Source: an uncultured Eubacteriales bacterium (GTDB lineage: Bacteria; Bacillota; Clostridia; Oscillospirales; CAG-272). Taken from it: 64,000 bases of DNA. The stretch is taken from assembly GCA_934434925.1 (NCBI GenBank), contig CAKSAC010000008.1:26521-90520 (forward strand), given 5' to 3'. Positions 44,120-52,851 of this stretch are shown here, in pieces. The position numbers and the translations under genes are program-made. Under the pieces are notes generated by a model. It made no database searches, was not told where the DNA came from, and saw nothing but the letters and a program-made list of their open reading frames with translations. Position 1 is the first letter of the stretch. Each line of letters begins with the position of its first letter.

Positions 44120-45823
44120 TTATCCGTAAATCTTCCGATGGTTGCCGTAAAAGATTTTTTCCACGTCGCGCGGTTTGAGTTTCAGCATATCGATGGCGGT
44201 GAAGAGAGCGAGCAACCCTTCATAGAGATTGGAAAGCGCGATGTAGTGATAAGGGCCGGGAAGGCGGTCAATGTGTGAAAGCTGCGGATGAATGGCGAAG
44301 AAATTCCCGCCCTGGCCGATGATTCGCCCGAGGTTTTCGGAATGGTCATAGTCGCCTCCGTACAGGATATGATCGACACCGAAATAGCGGATGCAATAGA
44401 AAATACTGGTCGCCTCGGTTGAGCCGGAGCAGTCGAAATAAATATTGTCAAGATCGGCCAGTTGCGGGAGCGCCTGGCGGAGACGGTCGGGGTTATGCCC
44501 CATGGCGCAGTGAGCCAGCACCAGTTTCATGTCGGGATAACGTTTGCAGACCGTGCGAATCTCGGCGATATTGTTCGGATGGGCGCATTGCTTGTCATAA
44601 TGGGAAAGATGAACGAGGACCGGAATGCGTTTTTCATTGGCCAGACGGAACATCCATTCCGGCGCAAAGTCGAAGAGGTCGCAATAAATCCCCGGAATGC
44701 CTGCGGGGGCATAGGTGAAATAGGGTTTGATCGCTTTGATGTCTTTCGGATATTTTTCAATCAGCGCACGGGCGCGGTCATAGCCGATGTCGGGCGGGGT
44801 CATCATACCGACCCCGGTACCGTGCCGTCTTGCACGGCGGATAATCTCTTCATTGAACCCTTCAAAATCGTCGCGGACGGGCAGAGAGGGGGAGTCCATC
44901 ATCAACCCGCCGGCAATCCGGGAGCCGACCACCTCGGAGAGCGAGGCATACCAGCTGTATTCATCGGGAACAGCGGCATTTGTCCGGTGCAGGCTGACGT
45001 GAAAATGCGAGTCCGCCACCCGGTCGGGGAGCAGGTAAAGAAAACGGGCGCGCAGTTCTGCCTCGTAGACAAAGTCGCGGGTTGCGTGAAAGAGAACGCG
45101 GCGGCCGGTCTGCATCCATTCGACGGCTTCCGGGCTGAGGAAAGCCGCCGGATCTGTTTCCACGGCTACATCGACCTTGGCGATATAATCCCGGGCATCC
45201 AGCAGATATGCCGGCGTTCCGTCCGGAAGGCGCACGTCTGAAAGAATACCGGCGTCGGCAAGAAGCTGCCGGATACGGCCGATATCGGGCAACGGCCAGA
45301 ACCCTTCTTTTTTCGGGGATAAGAGAAGCGGGGCGGAGACGGCGGCCAGCGCGTTTTCATCGTTCACGCACGGATAGTAATATCGGTTGACCATGCGGTG
45401 CGTTTCCAGTTCGTGCAGAAAAACGCTGTCAAAAGCATCGGCGGTCGTCATGACGGCGGCGTGCAGGGCAATCAGCTTTTCATACGGCGAGTCCGCCGCG
45501 AAGGCAGTGTCTCCGTAAGGGCCGGGCCGGCGGCCGAGTTTGCCGTGTGTGGCGGTCAGATAAGAGGCGCGGCGGCCGACGGCCGTAACGGCGTTTGTGG
45601 GGTGGCGGCTGGTACGCGCTTGCGGGAAAAGAGCCAGCGCGCGGCCGAGCGCCGAGGAACCGGGCGCACAGACGGTATAGCCCGCGGCTGTCAGTTCCCG
45701 CGCCAGCGAAACAAGGGCGGAGACGGCGGCATGCCCCTCCCCGGCGTGCAGATATACGGGAATATCCCGATCTTTGAAAAACCTCTCCCGGATATGTTCC
45801 GGAAGATCAGTCCATCCATTCAT
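44120..45823 (-). CDS. Fusion of an AAC(3)-like domain with an amidohydrolase
   Basis: This 567-aa protein has two parts. Residues about 20-265 follow the AAC(3) pattern: VYLHAGEGHAAVSALVSLAR, SRHPTNAVTAVGRRASYLT, GPYGDTAFAADSPYEKLIAL and VFLHELE. The THS His of active enzymes is Asn here (N77). Residues about 285-567 form an amidohydrolase-2 TIM barrel with ADSHFHVS, HLSHYD, LAHCAMGHNPDRLRQA and YGGDYDHSEN as metal and catalytic motifs. The first part may be a non-catalytic binding or dimer domain for the stand-alone AAC(3) protein. It is the first gene of this cluster, divergent from an AraC regulator. Confidence 0.85.
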   Translation of the reverse strand: MNGWTDLPEHIRERFFKDRDIPVYLHAGEGHAAVSALVSLARELTAAGYTVCAPGSSALGRALALFPQARTSRHPTNAVTAVGRRASYLTATHGKLGRRPGPYGDTAFAADSPYEKLIALHAAVMTTADAFDSVFLHELETHRMVNRYYYPCVNDENALAAVSAPLLLSPKKEGFWPLPDIGRIRQLLADAGILSDVRLPDGTPAYLLDARDYIAKVDVAVETDPAAFLSPEAVEWMQTGRRVLFHATRDFVYEAELRARFLYLLPDRVADSHFHVSLHRTNAAVPDEYSWYASLSEVVGSRIAGGLMMDSPSLPVRDDFEGFNEEIIRRARRHGTGVGMMTPPDIGYDRARALIEKYPKDIKAIKPYFTYAPAGIPGIYCDLFDFAPEWMFRLANEKRIPVLVHLSHYDKQCAHPNNIAEIRTVCKRYPDMKLVLAHCAMGHNPDRLRQALPQLADLDNIYFDCSGSTEATSIFYCIRYFGVDHILYGGDYDHSENLGRIIGQGGNFFAIHPQLSHIDRLPGPYHYIALSNLYEGLLALFTAIDMLKLKPRDVEKIFYGNHRKIYG

Positions 45824-45882
45824 AAGAAGCCCCTTTCTGGAGAGAGATTTTCCCGGAAAAGCATAAAAAGTGAAACGAAAGA

Positions 45883-45911
45883 TTGCTTTTTCCGCAAGTC
45901 TATGATATACT
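45883..45911 (+). promoter_or_regulatory. Promoter of the AraC-family regulator
   Basis: TTGCTT (45883-45888), 17-base spacer, TATACT (45906-45911), about 78 bases before the ATG. Confidence 0.6.
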
Positions 45912-45988
45912 GTTTATGCTTCCGGTGGAGTAGTTTTTTTTCCGAAGAGTGTACACTTTTTTACAAACAGTCGGAGCGAGAGGAAAAT

Positions 45989-46852
45989 ATGGAAGTATAT
46001 TATCACAAAACCGAGTTGTCGGATATTCTTCACATTTCAAAACTGATCTCGTTTTACCGGTTTGAATTTGAGGAGAATTATGTGTTCCCGGGGGAGAGGC
46101 ATGATTTTTGGGAAATGGTCTATGTGGAAAAGGGAATCATGGAGGCCATCAGCGGAAAGGAAGCGTTGCGCCTGCATGAAGGGAACGTGCTGTTTCACGC
46201 TCCGAATGAGTTCCATGCTCTCCGTTCCTGCAGCTCCTGCCCCGTTTGCCGGATTATGTCTTTTGTCAGTTCGTCTGAAGCGATGGATTATTTCCGCAAG
46301 CGACATATCCTGCTGGACGACGAAGGGAGGGGCGAGCTTATGGCCGTGTTTTCGGAAGCCGAACGGAATTTCAGCGTGATTTCTACTGAAACCGTGCGGA
46401 GAGCGGTTCCGCGGCAGGATAGCCTGATTGGCGGAATGCAGATGCTTCGCACGGGGATCGAACGGTTTCTGCTCGGGATATTGCGCCGCTCGGCGGTCAA
46501 TTGCGAGTCTCTTTCCCGACAGGAGACGCGCCTGCGGCAGGTGCGAAAAATCCGCGAGTATATCGAACGGCATATCGAAGAAAAACTGACCATGGCGGAT
46601 ATTTGCCGGTATATCAATTACAGTCCGAGCAGTCTCTGCGCCCTGTTCCGGGAAATCGAGAATGATACGCTTTTGCACTATATCAATGTGCGGAAGATCG
46701 AGCAGGCAAAGAAACTCCTGCATACGGACGAAGTTTCGATTGCGGAAATCGCCGCCAGGCTTTCGTTTGACACGCCGCAGTATTTTGCCCGTGTTTTCCG
46801 CCGTGTGACCGGCATGACTCCGACGGCCTACCGCCAGAGCCTCCGCTCCTGA
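45989..46852 (+). CDS. AraC-family transcriptional regulator
   Basis: This 287-aa protein has an N-terminal cupin-like sensor (HDFWEMVYVEKGIMEAISG) and a C-terminal double HTH (MADICRYINYSPSSLCALFRE and VSIAEIAARLSFDTPQYFARVFRRVTGMTP). It is likely to control the divergent amidohydrolase-acetyltransferase-binding protein genes. AGAGGAAAAT precedes the ATG at 45989; the longer frame overlaps the neighbour. Confidence 0.88.
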   Translation: MEVYYHKTELSDILHISKLISFYRFEFEENYVFPGERHDFWEMVYVEKGIMEAISGKEALRLHEGNVLFHAPNEFHALRSCSSCPVCRIMSFVSSSEAMDYFRKRHILLDDEGRGELMAVFSEAERNFSVISTETVRRAVPRQDSLIGGMQMLRTGIERFLLGILRRSAVNCESLSRQETRLRQVRKIREYIERHIEEKLTMADICRYINYSPSSLCALFREIENDTLLHYINVRKIEQAKKLLHTDEVSIAEIAARLSFDTPQYFARVFRRVTGMTPTAYRQSLRS

Positions 46853-46880
46853 CGACGGCAAAAAACGCCGAAAACAAAAG

Positions 46881-46906
46881 AAAACCGCCCGTCCGGGCGG
46901 TTTTTT
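46881..46906. terminator. Bidirectional terminator between the AraC gene and znuB
   Basis: A perfect AAAACCGCCCG/CGGGCGGTTTT hairpin with T6. Confidence 0.85.
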
Positions 46907-46941
46907 GACGGAAGAAACGAGGCTTCGGGGGTCGGCAAAGA

Positions 46942-47016
46942 AAACCAGGCGCGGGGCGGGTCGTCCGTAAAAAATCAGGCGCGGGGCGGGTCGTCCGCAA
47001 AAAATCAGGCGCGCCG
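46942..47016 (-). repeat. 30-bp tandem repeat, about 2.5 copies, containing the znuB stop codon
   Basis: Units AAAAAATCAGGCGCGGGGCG + GGTCGTCCG repeat downstream of znuB. TCAGGCGCG in the last copy is the end of the gene (Arg-Ala-stop on the minus strand, stop at 47005-47007). Confidence 0.9.
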
Positions 47017-47850
47017 AACGGCTCCGACGAGGGAGCAGACGGCAAAGGCCGCCATATCCGCCGCCACAATCGTGGGGCCGACGGGGGTTCCCGCCAGGAT
47101 GGCCGTAAGAAGGCCGAAGACCGCGCAAATAACCGATAAAACCGCCGAGAAGACCGTGACGGCGCGGAAAGTGGAAAAGAGCCGCATGGCCGAGAGCGCC
47201 GGAAAAACGATGAGTGCCGAAATGAGAAGAGAACCGACAAGGTTCATGGCCAGCACAATCACGACGGCGATGAGGACGGCCAGCAGGAGATTGTAAAGTC
47301 CGGCGCGCGTACCGGTAGCGCGGGCAAAATCCTCGTCAAAAGTAATGGCGAAGAGGCGATTATAAAAGAGAAGAAAGAGCGTCAGCACCAGAGCGGAGAA
47401 GATGATGCAGAACCAGACTTCTCCGGCACGCAGGGTCAGAATGGAAGCGGAACCGAAAAGCGTACCGCACACATCTCCGGAGATATTGGAAAGAACGGGG
47501 AAGATATGCAGGAGCAGGTATCCGACGGCCAGCGCGCCGACCGAGAGCATTGCCACGGCGGCATCGCCCCGGACTTTGGAATTTTGCCCGGTGCGCAACA
47601 AAAGAATGGCCGAGAAGACCGTGACGGCCATAATGAGCGGCAGGCTGTTGCTTACTTGCAGGACGGCGGCCACGGCCATCGCGCCGAAGGCAACATGGGA
47701 TAACCCGTCTCCGATGAAGGAAAAGCGTTTCAGCACCAGCGATACTCCGAGCAGAGAAGAGCAAAGAGCAATCAGTACGCCGACGATCAGCGCATAGCGC
47801 ACAAAAGGAAATTCAAAGGCCAGAATCAGGCGTTCTGTCAGTTCAGCCAC
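47005..47850 (-). CDS. znuB: Zinc ABC transporter permease
   Basis: This 281-aa protein has about eight TM segments and the ABC-3 permease features: GVSLVLKRFSFIGDGLSHVAFGAMAV, then TFDEDFARATG and VVIVLAMNLVGSLLISALIVFPA. It forms the membrane channel for zinc (or manganese) uptake. The GTG at 47850 is chosen because GGGGGTG lies about six bases before it; the ORF overlaps znuC by 8 bases. Confidence 0.9.
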   Translation of the reverse strand: MAELTERLILAFEFPFVRYALIVGVLIALCSSLLGVSLVLKRFSFIGDGLSHVAFGAMAVAAVLQVSNSLPLIMAVTVFSAILLLRTGQNSKVRGDAAVAMLSVGALAVGYLLLHIFPVLSNISGDVCGTLFGSASILTLRAGEVWFCIIFSALVLTLFLLFYNRLFAITFDEDFARATGTRAGLYNLLLAVLIAVVIVLAMNLVGSLLISALIVFPALSAMRLFSTFRAVTVFSAVLSVICAVFGLLTAILAGTPVGPTIVAADMAAFAVCSLVGAVRRA

Positions 47851-48571
47851 GGTCTTCACCCCCCGACGGGATTTCCCGGTATTCCGGCGCGCCCTGCGGA
47901 TATTCCCGCGCGCTATATTCCTCCCGCGTGCCGAAAAAGAGGTGAGAGCCGATGTGCAGGATGTGCGTGGCATAGTGCAGGGCGGCCGCGATATCATGGG
48001 TAATCATGATGACCGCCATGCCGTCTTCCCGGTTCAGTTTTTCGATCAAACGGTACATTTTGGCACTCATTTGCGGGTCCAGCCCCGAAACCGGTTCGTC
48101 AAGGAGCAGGAGTTGTTCCGAGGCGCAGAGCGCGCGCGCCAGCAGGACGCGCTGTTGCTGCCCGCCCGACAATTCGCGGAAACTGCGGCCCGAAAGCCCG
48201 CTAAGCTCCATTTTTTCCATGGCCGCCGCCGCGCGTTCCCGATCCGCCCGGCGGAAAAAGGGAAAGGCCCCGCACCGCCCGACGCATCCCGAGAGAACGA
48301 TTTCGCGCACCGAGGCGGGAAAATCGCGCTGAATGTCGTTTTTTTGCGGAAGGTACCCGATCTGCCCGCCGCAGAGTCCGTCGCCGCGCATAATCTGCCC
48401 GCTGAGCGGGGGGCGTAACCCGAGCAGGGTTTTCATCAACGTGGTCTTTCCGGAGCCGTTTTCCCCTACGATGCAGAGATATTCTCCGCGCTCTATCGAA
48501 AAGCCGATATTCTGTACGATGGCTCGTCCTTCATATCCGACGGACAGAGCCTCGCAACTGAGCAATGCCAT
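47843..48571 (-). CDS. znuC: Zinc ABC transporter ATPase
   Basis: This 242-aa ATPase has Walker A GENGSGKTT (36-44), Q-loop IGYLPQKNDIQRDFPASVREIV (typical of the ZnuC/MntB class), signature LSGGQQQRV and Walker B LLLLDEPVSGLD. It powers ZnuB. AAGGAG precedes the ATG. Confidence 0.93.
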   Translation of the reverse strand: MALLSCEALSVGYEGRAIVQNIGFSIERGEYLCIVGENGSGKTTLMKTLLGLRPPLSGQIMRGDGLCGGQIGYLPQKNDIQRDFPASVREIVLSGCVGRCGAFPFFRRADRERAAAAMEKMELSGLSGRSFRELSGGQQQRVLLARALCASEQLLLLDEPVSGLDPQMSAKMYRLIEKLNREDGMAVIMITHDIAAALHYATHILHIGSHLFFGTREEYSAREYPQGAPEYREIPSGGEDRG

Positions 48572-48625
48572 ACGTTTCTCCTTTGTTTACAGGCGTTGTG
48601 ATGGAAAAGGATTCGATACCGGGCG

Positions 48626-49645
48626 TTATCGGAGCGCTTCGTCCAGGACGGAAAGATTACGTTCCATGACCGAAAGGTAGGTCATACCGCCCCGGATTTT
48701 TTCGGCTGTCACCGATTGCATGGAATCAAATGGCAGAATCTTCCGCTCTCCGGAGACGGTGCATGCGGCAATCTGCCGGGCGATCCGCCCGTCTGACCCT
48801 TCCAGCGTCAGAATGACCGGAGCCCCGACTTCATCCGCGCGCCGGGCAAGGCCGATCACCGTTCCGAAAGAAGCGTCTGTCTCGGCCGAGCAACCGGGAA
48901 AAGCCGCGTAATAATCCAGGGAATAGTCCTCGGTCAGATACCGGAAAGGGAACCGATCCCCGAAAATCAGCGTTTTTCTCTTCGCCGCTCCGACGGTTTC
49001 CCGGTAGCGACTGTCGAGTGCGGCCAGTTTTTCTTCATAGCGCGCACAGTTGCCGCGGTAAATCGCCTCGCCGTCCGGGTCGAGGGTTATCAGCGCGTCG
49101 GCAATGGCCCGACAGGCGAGCTTTGCCCGCTTCAACGAGAGCCAAACATGTTCGTCGGTCTCCTTCTCCTCGTGGTCGTGTCCTTCGTGGCCGGCTTCTT
49201 CATGGCCGGGATCGCGGCCGTGGTCGTGTCCGCCCTGCATGCCTTCTTTATGTTCTTCTTCATAGACGTTATCGCCGAGGACGGCCAACAGGTTAACGCA
49301 AAGGCCGGTATCCGGTGCATCCAGGAGAGCCTCTGCCACCCATTTTTCCGATTCGCCGCCGACCAGAACGACCAGATCGGCGCTGTGGAGACAGATGAGA
49401 TCGTCCACGGTCGGTTGCAGGCTGTGCATGTCGGTTCCGCTGTCGGTCAGCAGGACGAGATCGGCCTTTGCGCCCCGTTCTCCGAGAATTTCCCGCGTCC
49501 AGTCATATACCGCAAAAACAGTTGTCACAAGGAGAAACCGCCCTTCTTGTTTCTTCGGGCGGCAGGAAAGGAGCGGAAGAGCGGCGGACACAAGCAGCAA
49601 CAGGCTGAGAAAAAAGGCAAGTCCACGCAAAAAAAATCTGTTCAT
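48626..49645 (-). CDS. znuA: Zinc-binding lipoprotein
   Basis: This 339-aa cluster-9 solute-binding protein has lipobox LLSC (C28), the first metal His in GTDMHSLQPTVDD (H74), a His/Asp/Glu-rich loop (about 132-166) and later conserved EHVWLS and FGDRFPFRYLTEDYSL segments. The His-rich loop favours zinc. Its ATG overlaps the zur stop by four bases. Confidence 0.93.
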   Translation of the reverse strand: MNRFFLRGLAFFLSLLLLVSAALPLLSCRPKKQEGRFLLVTTVFAVYDWTREILGERGAKADLVLLTDSGTDMHSLQPTVDDLICLHSADLVVLVGGESEKWVAEALLDAPDTGLCVNLLAVLGDNVYEEEHKEGMQGGHDHGRDPGHEEAGHEGHDHEEKETDEHVWLSLKRAKLACRAIADALITLDPDGEAIYRGNCARYEEKLAALDSRYRETVGAAKRKTLIFGDRFPFRYLTEDYSLDYYAAFPGCSAETDASFGTVIGLARRADEVGAPVILTLEGSDGRIARQIAACTVSGERKILPFDSMQSVTAEKIRGGMTYLSVMERNLSVLDEALR

Positions 49646-50106
49646 GTCGCGTCCTTCCCCTTTTCGGTCTTTACCGCTTGCGAGGATCCTGCGAAAGGCG
49701 TTCGGCTCCGGCGCAACCCTTTGCAGGCTCCGCAGATTCCGTACAGTACCGTCTCCCCGACATCGATGCTGAATTTGTCGGTTTGCGCCACCCGGCGCAG
49801 AATTTCCACGGCTTCTTCGGGATTCATGTGCAGGGTCTTACCGCATTTCTTGCAGGAAAGGTGCAGGCTCCCCCGGCAATCCGGCGTGTCGATATATTGA
49901 TACAGGGCCTCACGCGCGCTGTATTGAGAAAGGCGCTTGATCTCTTCTTCTGCCTCCATCCTGGATAGGTTACGGTAGACGGCGCTCTGGCTGATTCCTT
50001 CCCCGGCCAGTGCGGCGGCAATCTGCCGTGCCGTCAGCGCTTCATCGGGATGTGAAGAAAGAAAGGCGCGCAAAAGTCTTCGTTGCCGGGTTTTGTATTT
50101 TTCCAT
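49642..50106 (-). CDS. zur: Fur-family zinc regulator (Zur)
   Basis: This 154-aa protein has a winged helix (LTARQIAAALAGEGISQSAVYRNLSRMEAEEEI) and a C-terminal metal domain with LSCKKCGKTLHM and YGICGACKG, whose four Cys form the structural zinc site. As first gene of the zur-znuACB operon it most likely represses it when zinc is sufficient. The ATG at 50106 has GGGAG; the upstream extension has no homology. Confidence 0.88.
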   Translation of the reverse strand: MEKYKTRQRRLLRAFLSSHPDEALTARQIAAALAGEGISQSAVYRNLSRMEAEEEIKRLSQYSAREALYQYIDTPDCRGSLHLSCKKCGKTLHMNPEEAVEILRRVAQTDKFSIDVGETVLYGICGACKGLRRSRTPFAGSSQAVKTEKGKDAT

Positions 50107-50160
50107 CTTTCTCTCCCTTTCCGGACAGCCGCGCAACATTCCGCCGACGTACCCGAATGA

Positions 50161-50238
50161 AATTTGCGAACCAAACGCATTTTATTGTAGCACCTTTTCT
50201 GTATCTTGTCAAGGAAAAATGAAAAACATTCGCAAATT
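50161..50238 (-). promoter_or_regulatory. zur operon promoter with paired AATTTGCGAA operator-like motifs
   Basis: Minus-strand TTGACA (50208-50213), 17-base spacer and TACAAT (50185-50190) form a consensus promoter. AATTTGCGAA lies at 50162-50171 on the plus strand, and its inverted copy lies at 50229-50238 on the other side of the promoter. The downstream copy forms an imperfect palindrome, AAATTTGCG-N7-CGCATTTT (50161-50184). Confidence 0.65.
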
Positions 50239-50274
50239 GTACCGATCGGAGAGCGGAACAAAAAAAGCGGCCGC

Positions 50275-50441
50275 GCAAACGGCTCGGCCGGGGTGAAAAA
50301 AGACCGGGGAAAACGGGAGCGGGCGGGGAAAGAGAAGGCCGGCGGGAGCAAAGAGAAAGCCGTGCAAACGGCTCGGCCGGGGTGAAAAAAGACCGGGGAA
50401 AGCGGGAGCGGGCGGGGAAAGAGAAGGCCGGCGGGAGCAAA
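50275..50441. repeat. Direct repeat of about 78 bp, two copies 89 bases apart
   Basis: GCAAACGGCTCGGCCGGGGT and the following purine-rich sequence occur at 50275 and again at 50364, nearly identical. They lie upstream of zur and downstream of the spoVM operon. Confidence 0.9.
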
Positions 50442-50459
50442 AGGCCGGTGGAGAAAGGG

Positions 50460-50489
50460 GAAAAAGAAAAGCCGCCGTTTCCGGCGGCG
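50460..50489 (-). terminator. Terminator of the spoVM operon
   Basis: On the minus strand CCGCCG-GAAA-CGGCGG is followed by CTTTTCTTTTT, 20 bases past the spoVM stop. Confidence 0.75.
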
Positions 50490-50509
50490 GGGATTTGCGC
50501 GCTTAGCGC

Positions 50510-50587
50510 TTACCCTTTCCGAATGCCGAAAATGCGGCGCAGGAGCGGAGCAAGAAAGCGCGGTGAACGAACGACAACGATCTTCAT
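50510..50587 (-). CDS. spoVM: Stage V sporulation protein M (SpoVM-like peptide)
   Basis: A 25-residue ORF: MKIVVVRSPRFLAPLL then RRIFGIRKG. Compared with B. subtilis SpoVM (26 aa), it keeps the N-terminal MK, the central Pro followed by basic-Phe-Leu (SPRFL against LPKFL), the hydrophobic/Arg amphipathic helix, a Gly and the basic end. SpoVM binds the convex forespore membrane and anchors SpoIVA for coat and cortex assembly. AGGTG lies seven bases before the ATG. It follows the 51-aa gene by 13 bases. It is easily missed because of its length. Confidence 0.85.
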   Translation of the reverse strand: MKIVVVRSPRFLAPLLRRIFGIRKG

Positions 50588-50600
50588 AGCAAGCACCTGT

Positions 50601-50756
50601 CTATCTTTGTAGGAAACAAAGCGCGCCTACCGCCATGATGAGGAGCGCTTCGGCGATGATGAGAACTTCCTCGGGGATGAAAAAAGAGAAAAGAATACCG
50701 AGACCGAAGGACAGAACGCCGATACTGATGACCTTGATAAGGTTTTTGTGGCACAT
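50601..50756 (-). CDS. Small membrane protein upstream of spoVM
   Basis: A 51-aa protein with two predicted TM segments (about 7-27 and 31-49) joined by a short FIPEEV turn. GGGGGTG precedes the ATG. I do not recognise a named family, but the close coupling to spoVM (13-base gap) suggests expression in sporulation. Alternatively it may be an unrelated hairpin membrane protein. Confidence 0.7.
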   Translation of the reverse strand: MCHKNLIKVISIGVLSFGLGILFSFFIPEEVLIIAEALLIMAVGALCFLQR

Positions 50757-50799
50757 AACAACACCCCCGGAAAAGATGGCGGTAAGCCGCCTTTAGTGA

Positions 50800-50808
50800 C
50801 AGTATATT
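50800..50808 (-). promoter_or_regulatory. Candidate promoter -10 of the spoVM operon
   Basis: AATATACTG lies about 45 bases before the first ATG and is nearly the same as CATATACTG before dpaA. A small GGCGG-CTTA-CCGCC hairpin lies between it and the ribosome binding site. Confidence 0.35.
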
Positions 50809-50939
50809 CGGCGAGGGTACTTCGTGTGACGAAAAAACGATAAATTTTCAACCCGTTCCGGAAAAGAAATTTTTATTCCGGCCTTTTTTCCGGAAGCTGT
50901 TCCGTATACACCAAAATATATTAAGGAAGAAAGATTGTT

Positions 50940-50968
50940 AAAAAAGCCCCCGCCGGCGTGGCGGGGGA
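50940..50968 (-). terminator. Terminator of mnmG
   Basis: On the minus strand CCCCCGCC-ACGCC-GGCGGGGG is followed by CTTTTTT. Confidence 0.85.
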
Positions 50969-50982
50969 AGCTGGCTCTATGT

Positions 50983-52851
50983 TCAGCAATGTTTCAGATA
51001 AATCAAAAGGACGCTGATATCGGCAGGGTTCACGCCGCTGATACGGGAAGCTTGCCCGAGCGTCATAGGACAAAAATCCGCCAGTTTTTCGGCCGCTTCA
51101 ATCCGCAGGCCGTTGATGGCTTTATAGTCGAGGTCGGGCGGCAGCTTCATTTCTTCCAGTCGCGCCTGACGGCGGACTTCGGCCTCTTCCCGTCGGATAT
51201 AGCCGGCGTATTTTATATCGGTCTGCGCCGTGAGCGTCACCGAGGGGGATAACGCCGGCCGTGCCGGGTCAAGCGGTGCAAGCAGGTCGTAGGTCAATTC
51301 CGGCCGCCGGAGAAGTTCGGCAAGCGATACGCCGGTCTTCATCGGCGCGGAGCCGAGGGCGGCGAGGCAGGCATTGGCCTTTTCCGTCGGGCTGACGACC
51401 GTCTTTTCAAGGCGCACGATTTCCTGCCGGATAGCTTCCTGTTTTTCCAGAAAAGCGCGGTAGCGTTCTTCGCTGACCAGTCCGACGCGGTAGCCGAGCG
51501 GGGTCAGGCGGCGGTCAGCGTTATCCTGCCGCAAAAGCAGGCGGTATTCCGAGCGCGAAGTCATCATCCGGTAAGGCTCATGTGTACCCTTTGTCACCAG
51601 ATCATCAATCAGTGTGCCGATGTAAGAAGAAGAACGCGGCAAGAGAAGCGGTTCTTTCCCGAGCAGAGAGAGGGCGGCGTTGATTCCGGCCACGATACCC
51701 TGTGCGGCGGCTTCTTCATAGCCCGATGTTCCGTTGAACTGTCCGGCCCCGTACAGGCCGCGCACTTTTTTTGTTTCAAGCGTGGCGTAGAGTTCGGTCG
51801 GGTCAACGCAGTCGTATTCAATCGCATAGGCATAACGCATCATGACGGCATTTTCCATTCCCGGCAGGGAGCGCACCATGCGATCCTGTACTTCGGGCGG
51901 CATGGAGGTGGAAAAGCCTTGCAGATACATTTCCTCGCTGTCGGCTCCGGTCGGCTCCACAAAAAGCTGGTGCCGTTCCTTGTCGGCAAAGCGGGTGACT
52001 TTATCTTCGATGGAAGGGCAGTAGCGCGGCCCCGTTCCCGTGATTTTTCCGGAAAACAAAGCGCTTTCGCGGATGTTTTCGCGGATGATTTCGTGGGTTT
52101 TTTGCGTCGTGTAGAGAATGTGGCAGGGGAGTTGCTCCCGTTCGTTCAGTTCATCGGCATCGGAATCCGCCGAGTAAGGAATGACCGGGCGTTCACCGGG
52201 TTGAACTTCCATCCCGGAAAAGTCGATTGAGCGGCGGAGAATGCGCGCGGGGGTACCGGTTTTGAAGCGTTGCAACGTAAGCCCCGCCTTTCGCAAAGAG
52301 TCGGAGAGAGAGACGGCGGGCAACAGGCCGTCCGGTCCGCCGGGGTAGGAATGATGGCCGACAAAGATTTCGCCGCGCAGATAGGTTCCGGTCGCCAGCA
52401 CCACGCGCGAGACCGAAAAGACTTCGCCGACAGCGGTGCGCACGCCGCACACAGCGCCGTCCTTTACCAGAACGGCCGTGATCTCCGCCTGGCAAAGACG
52501 AAGATTCGGCTGGTGCTCCAGGATACGTTTCATGTAGGCGCGATAGGCCATCCGGTCGGCCTGAATCCGCTTGGCCTGCACGGCCGCTCCTTTTCCGGGG
52601 TTCAGGGTGCGGGATTGAAGCATGACGGCATCGGCCGCACGCCCCATCTCGCCGCCGAGGGCATCCACTTCAAATACAAGATGCCCTTTTCCGGTTCCCC
52701 CGATCGAGGGATTGCAGGGCATGTTTCCCACCGCGTCAAGGCTGAGTGTGAAAAGAATCGTTTCGATCCCCATGCGCGCACCGGCCAGTGCCGCCTCAAT
52801 TCCGGCGTGTCCCGCTCCGACGACCGCCAGTTCCGCTGTTTTTCCTGCCAT
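50983..52851 (-). CDS. mnmG: tRNA uridine-5-carboxymethylaminomethyl(34) synthesis protein
   Basis: This 622-aa flavoprotein has the FAD motif [49 protein letters not shown] and [21 protein letters not shown], and the C-terminal helical domain binding MnmE. With MnmE it modifies wobble uridine in tRNAs. The ATG at 52851 fits the family start; an in-frame extension upstream is not needed. mnmE and rsmG, its frequent neighbours, are absent. It has an unusually long leader (about 250 bases). Confidence 0.95.
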   Translation of the reverse strand: MAGKTAELAVVGAGHAGIEAALAGARMGIETILFTLSLDAVGNMPCNPSIGGTGKGHLVFEVDALGGEMGRAADAVMLQSRTLNPGKGAAVQAKRIQADRMAYRAYMKRILEHQPNLRLCQAEITAVLVKDGAVCGVRTAVGEVFSVSRVVLATGTYLRGEIFVGHHSYPGGPDGLLPAVSLSDSLRKAGLTLQRFKTGTPARILRRSIDFSGMEVQPGERPVIPYSADSDADELNEREQLPCHILYTTQKTHEIIRENIRESALFSGKITGTGPRYCPSIEDKVTRFADKERHQLFVEPTGADSEEMYLQGFSTSMPPEVQDRMVRSLPGMENAVMMRYAYAIEYDCVDPTELYATLETKKVRGLYGAGQFNGTSGYEEAAAQGIVAGINAALSLLGKEPLLLPRSSSYIGTLIDDLVTKGTHEPYRMMTSRSEYRLLLRQDNADRRLTPLGYRVGLVSEERYRAFLEKQEAIRQEIVRLEKTVVSPTEKANACLAALGSAPMKTGVSLAELLRRPELTYDLLAPLDPARPALSPSVTLTAQTDIKYAGYIRREEAEVRRQARLEEMKLPPDLDYKAINGLRIEAAEKLADFCPMTLGQASRISGVNPADISVLLIYLKHC

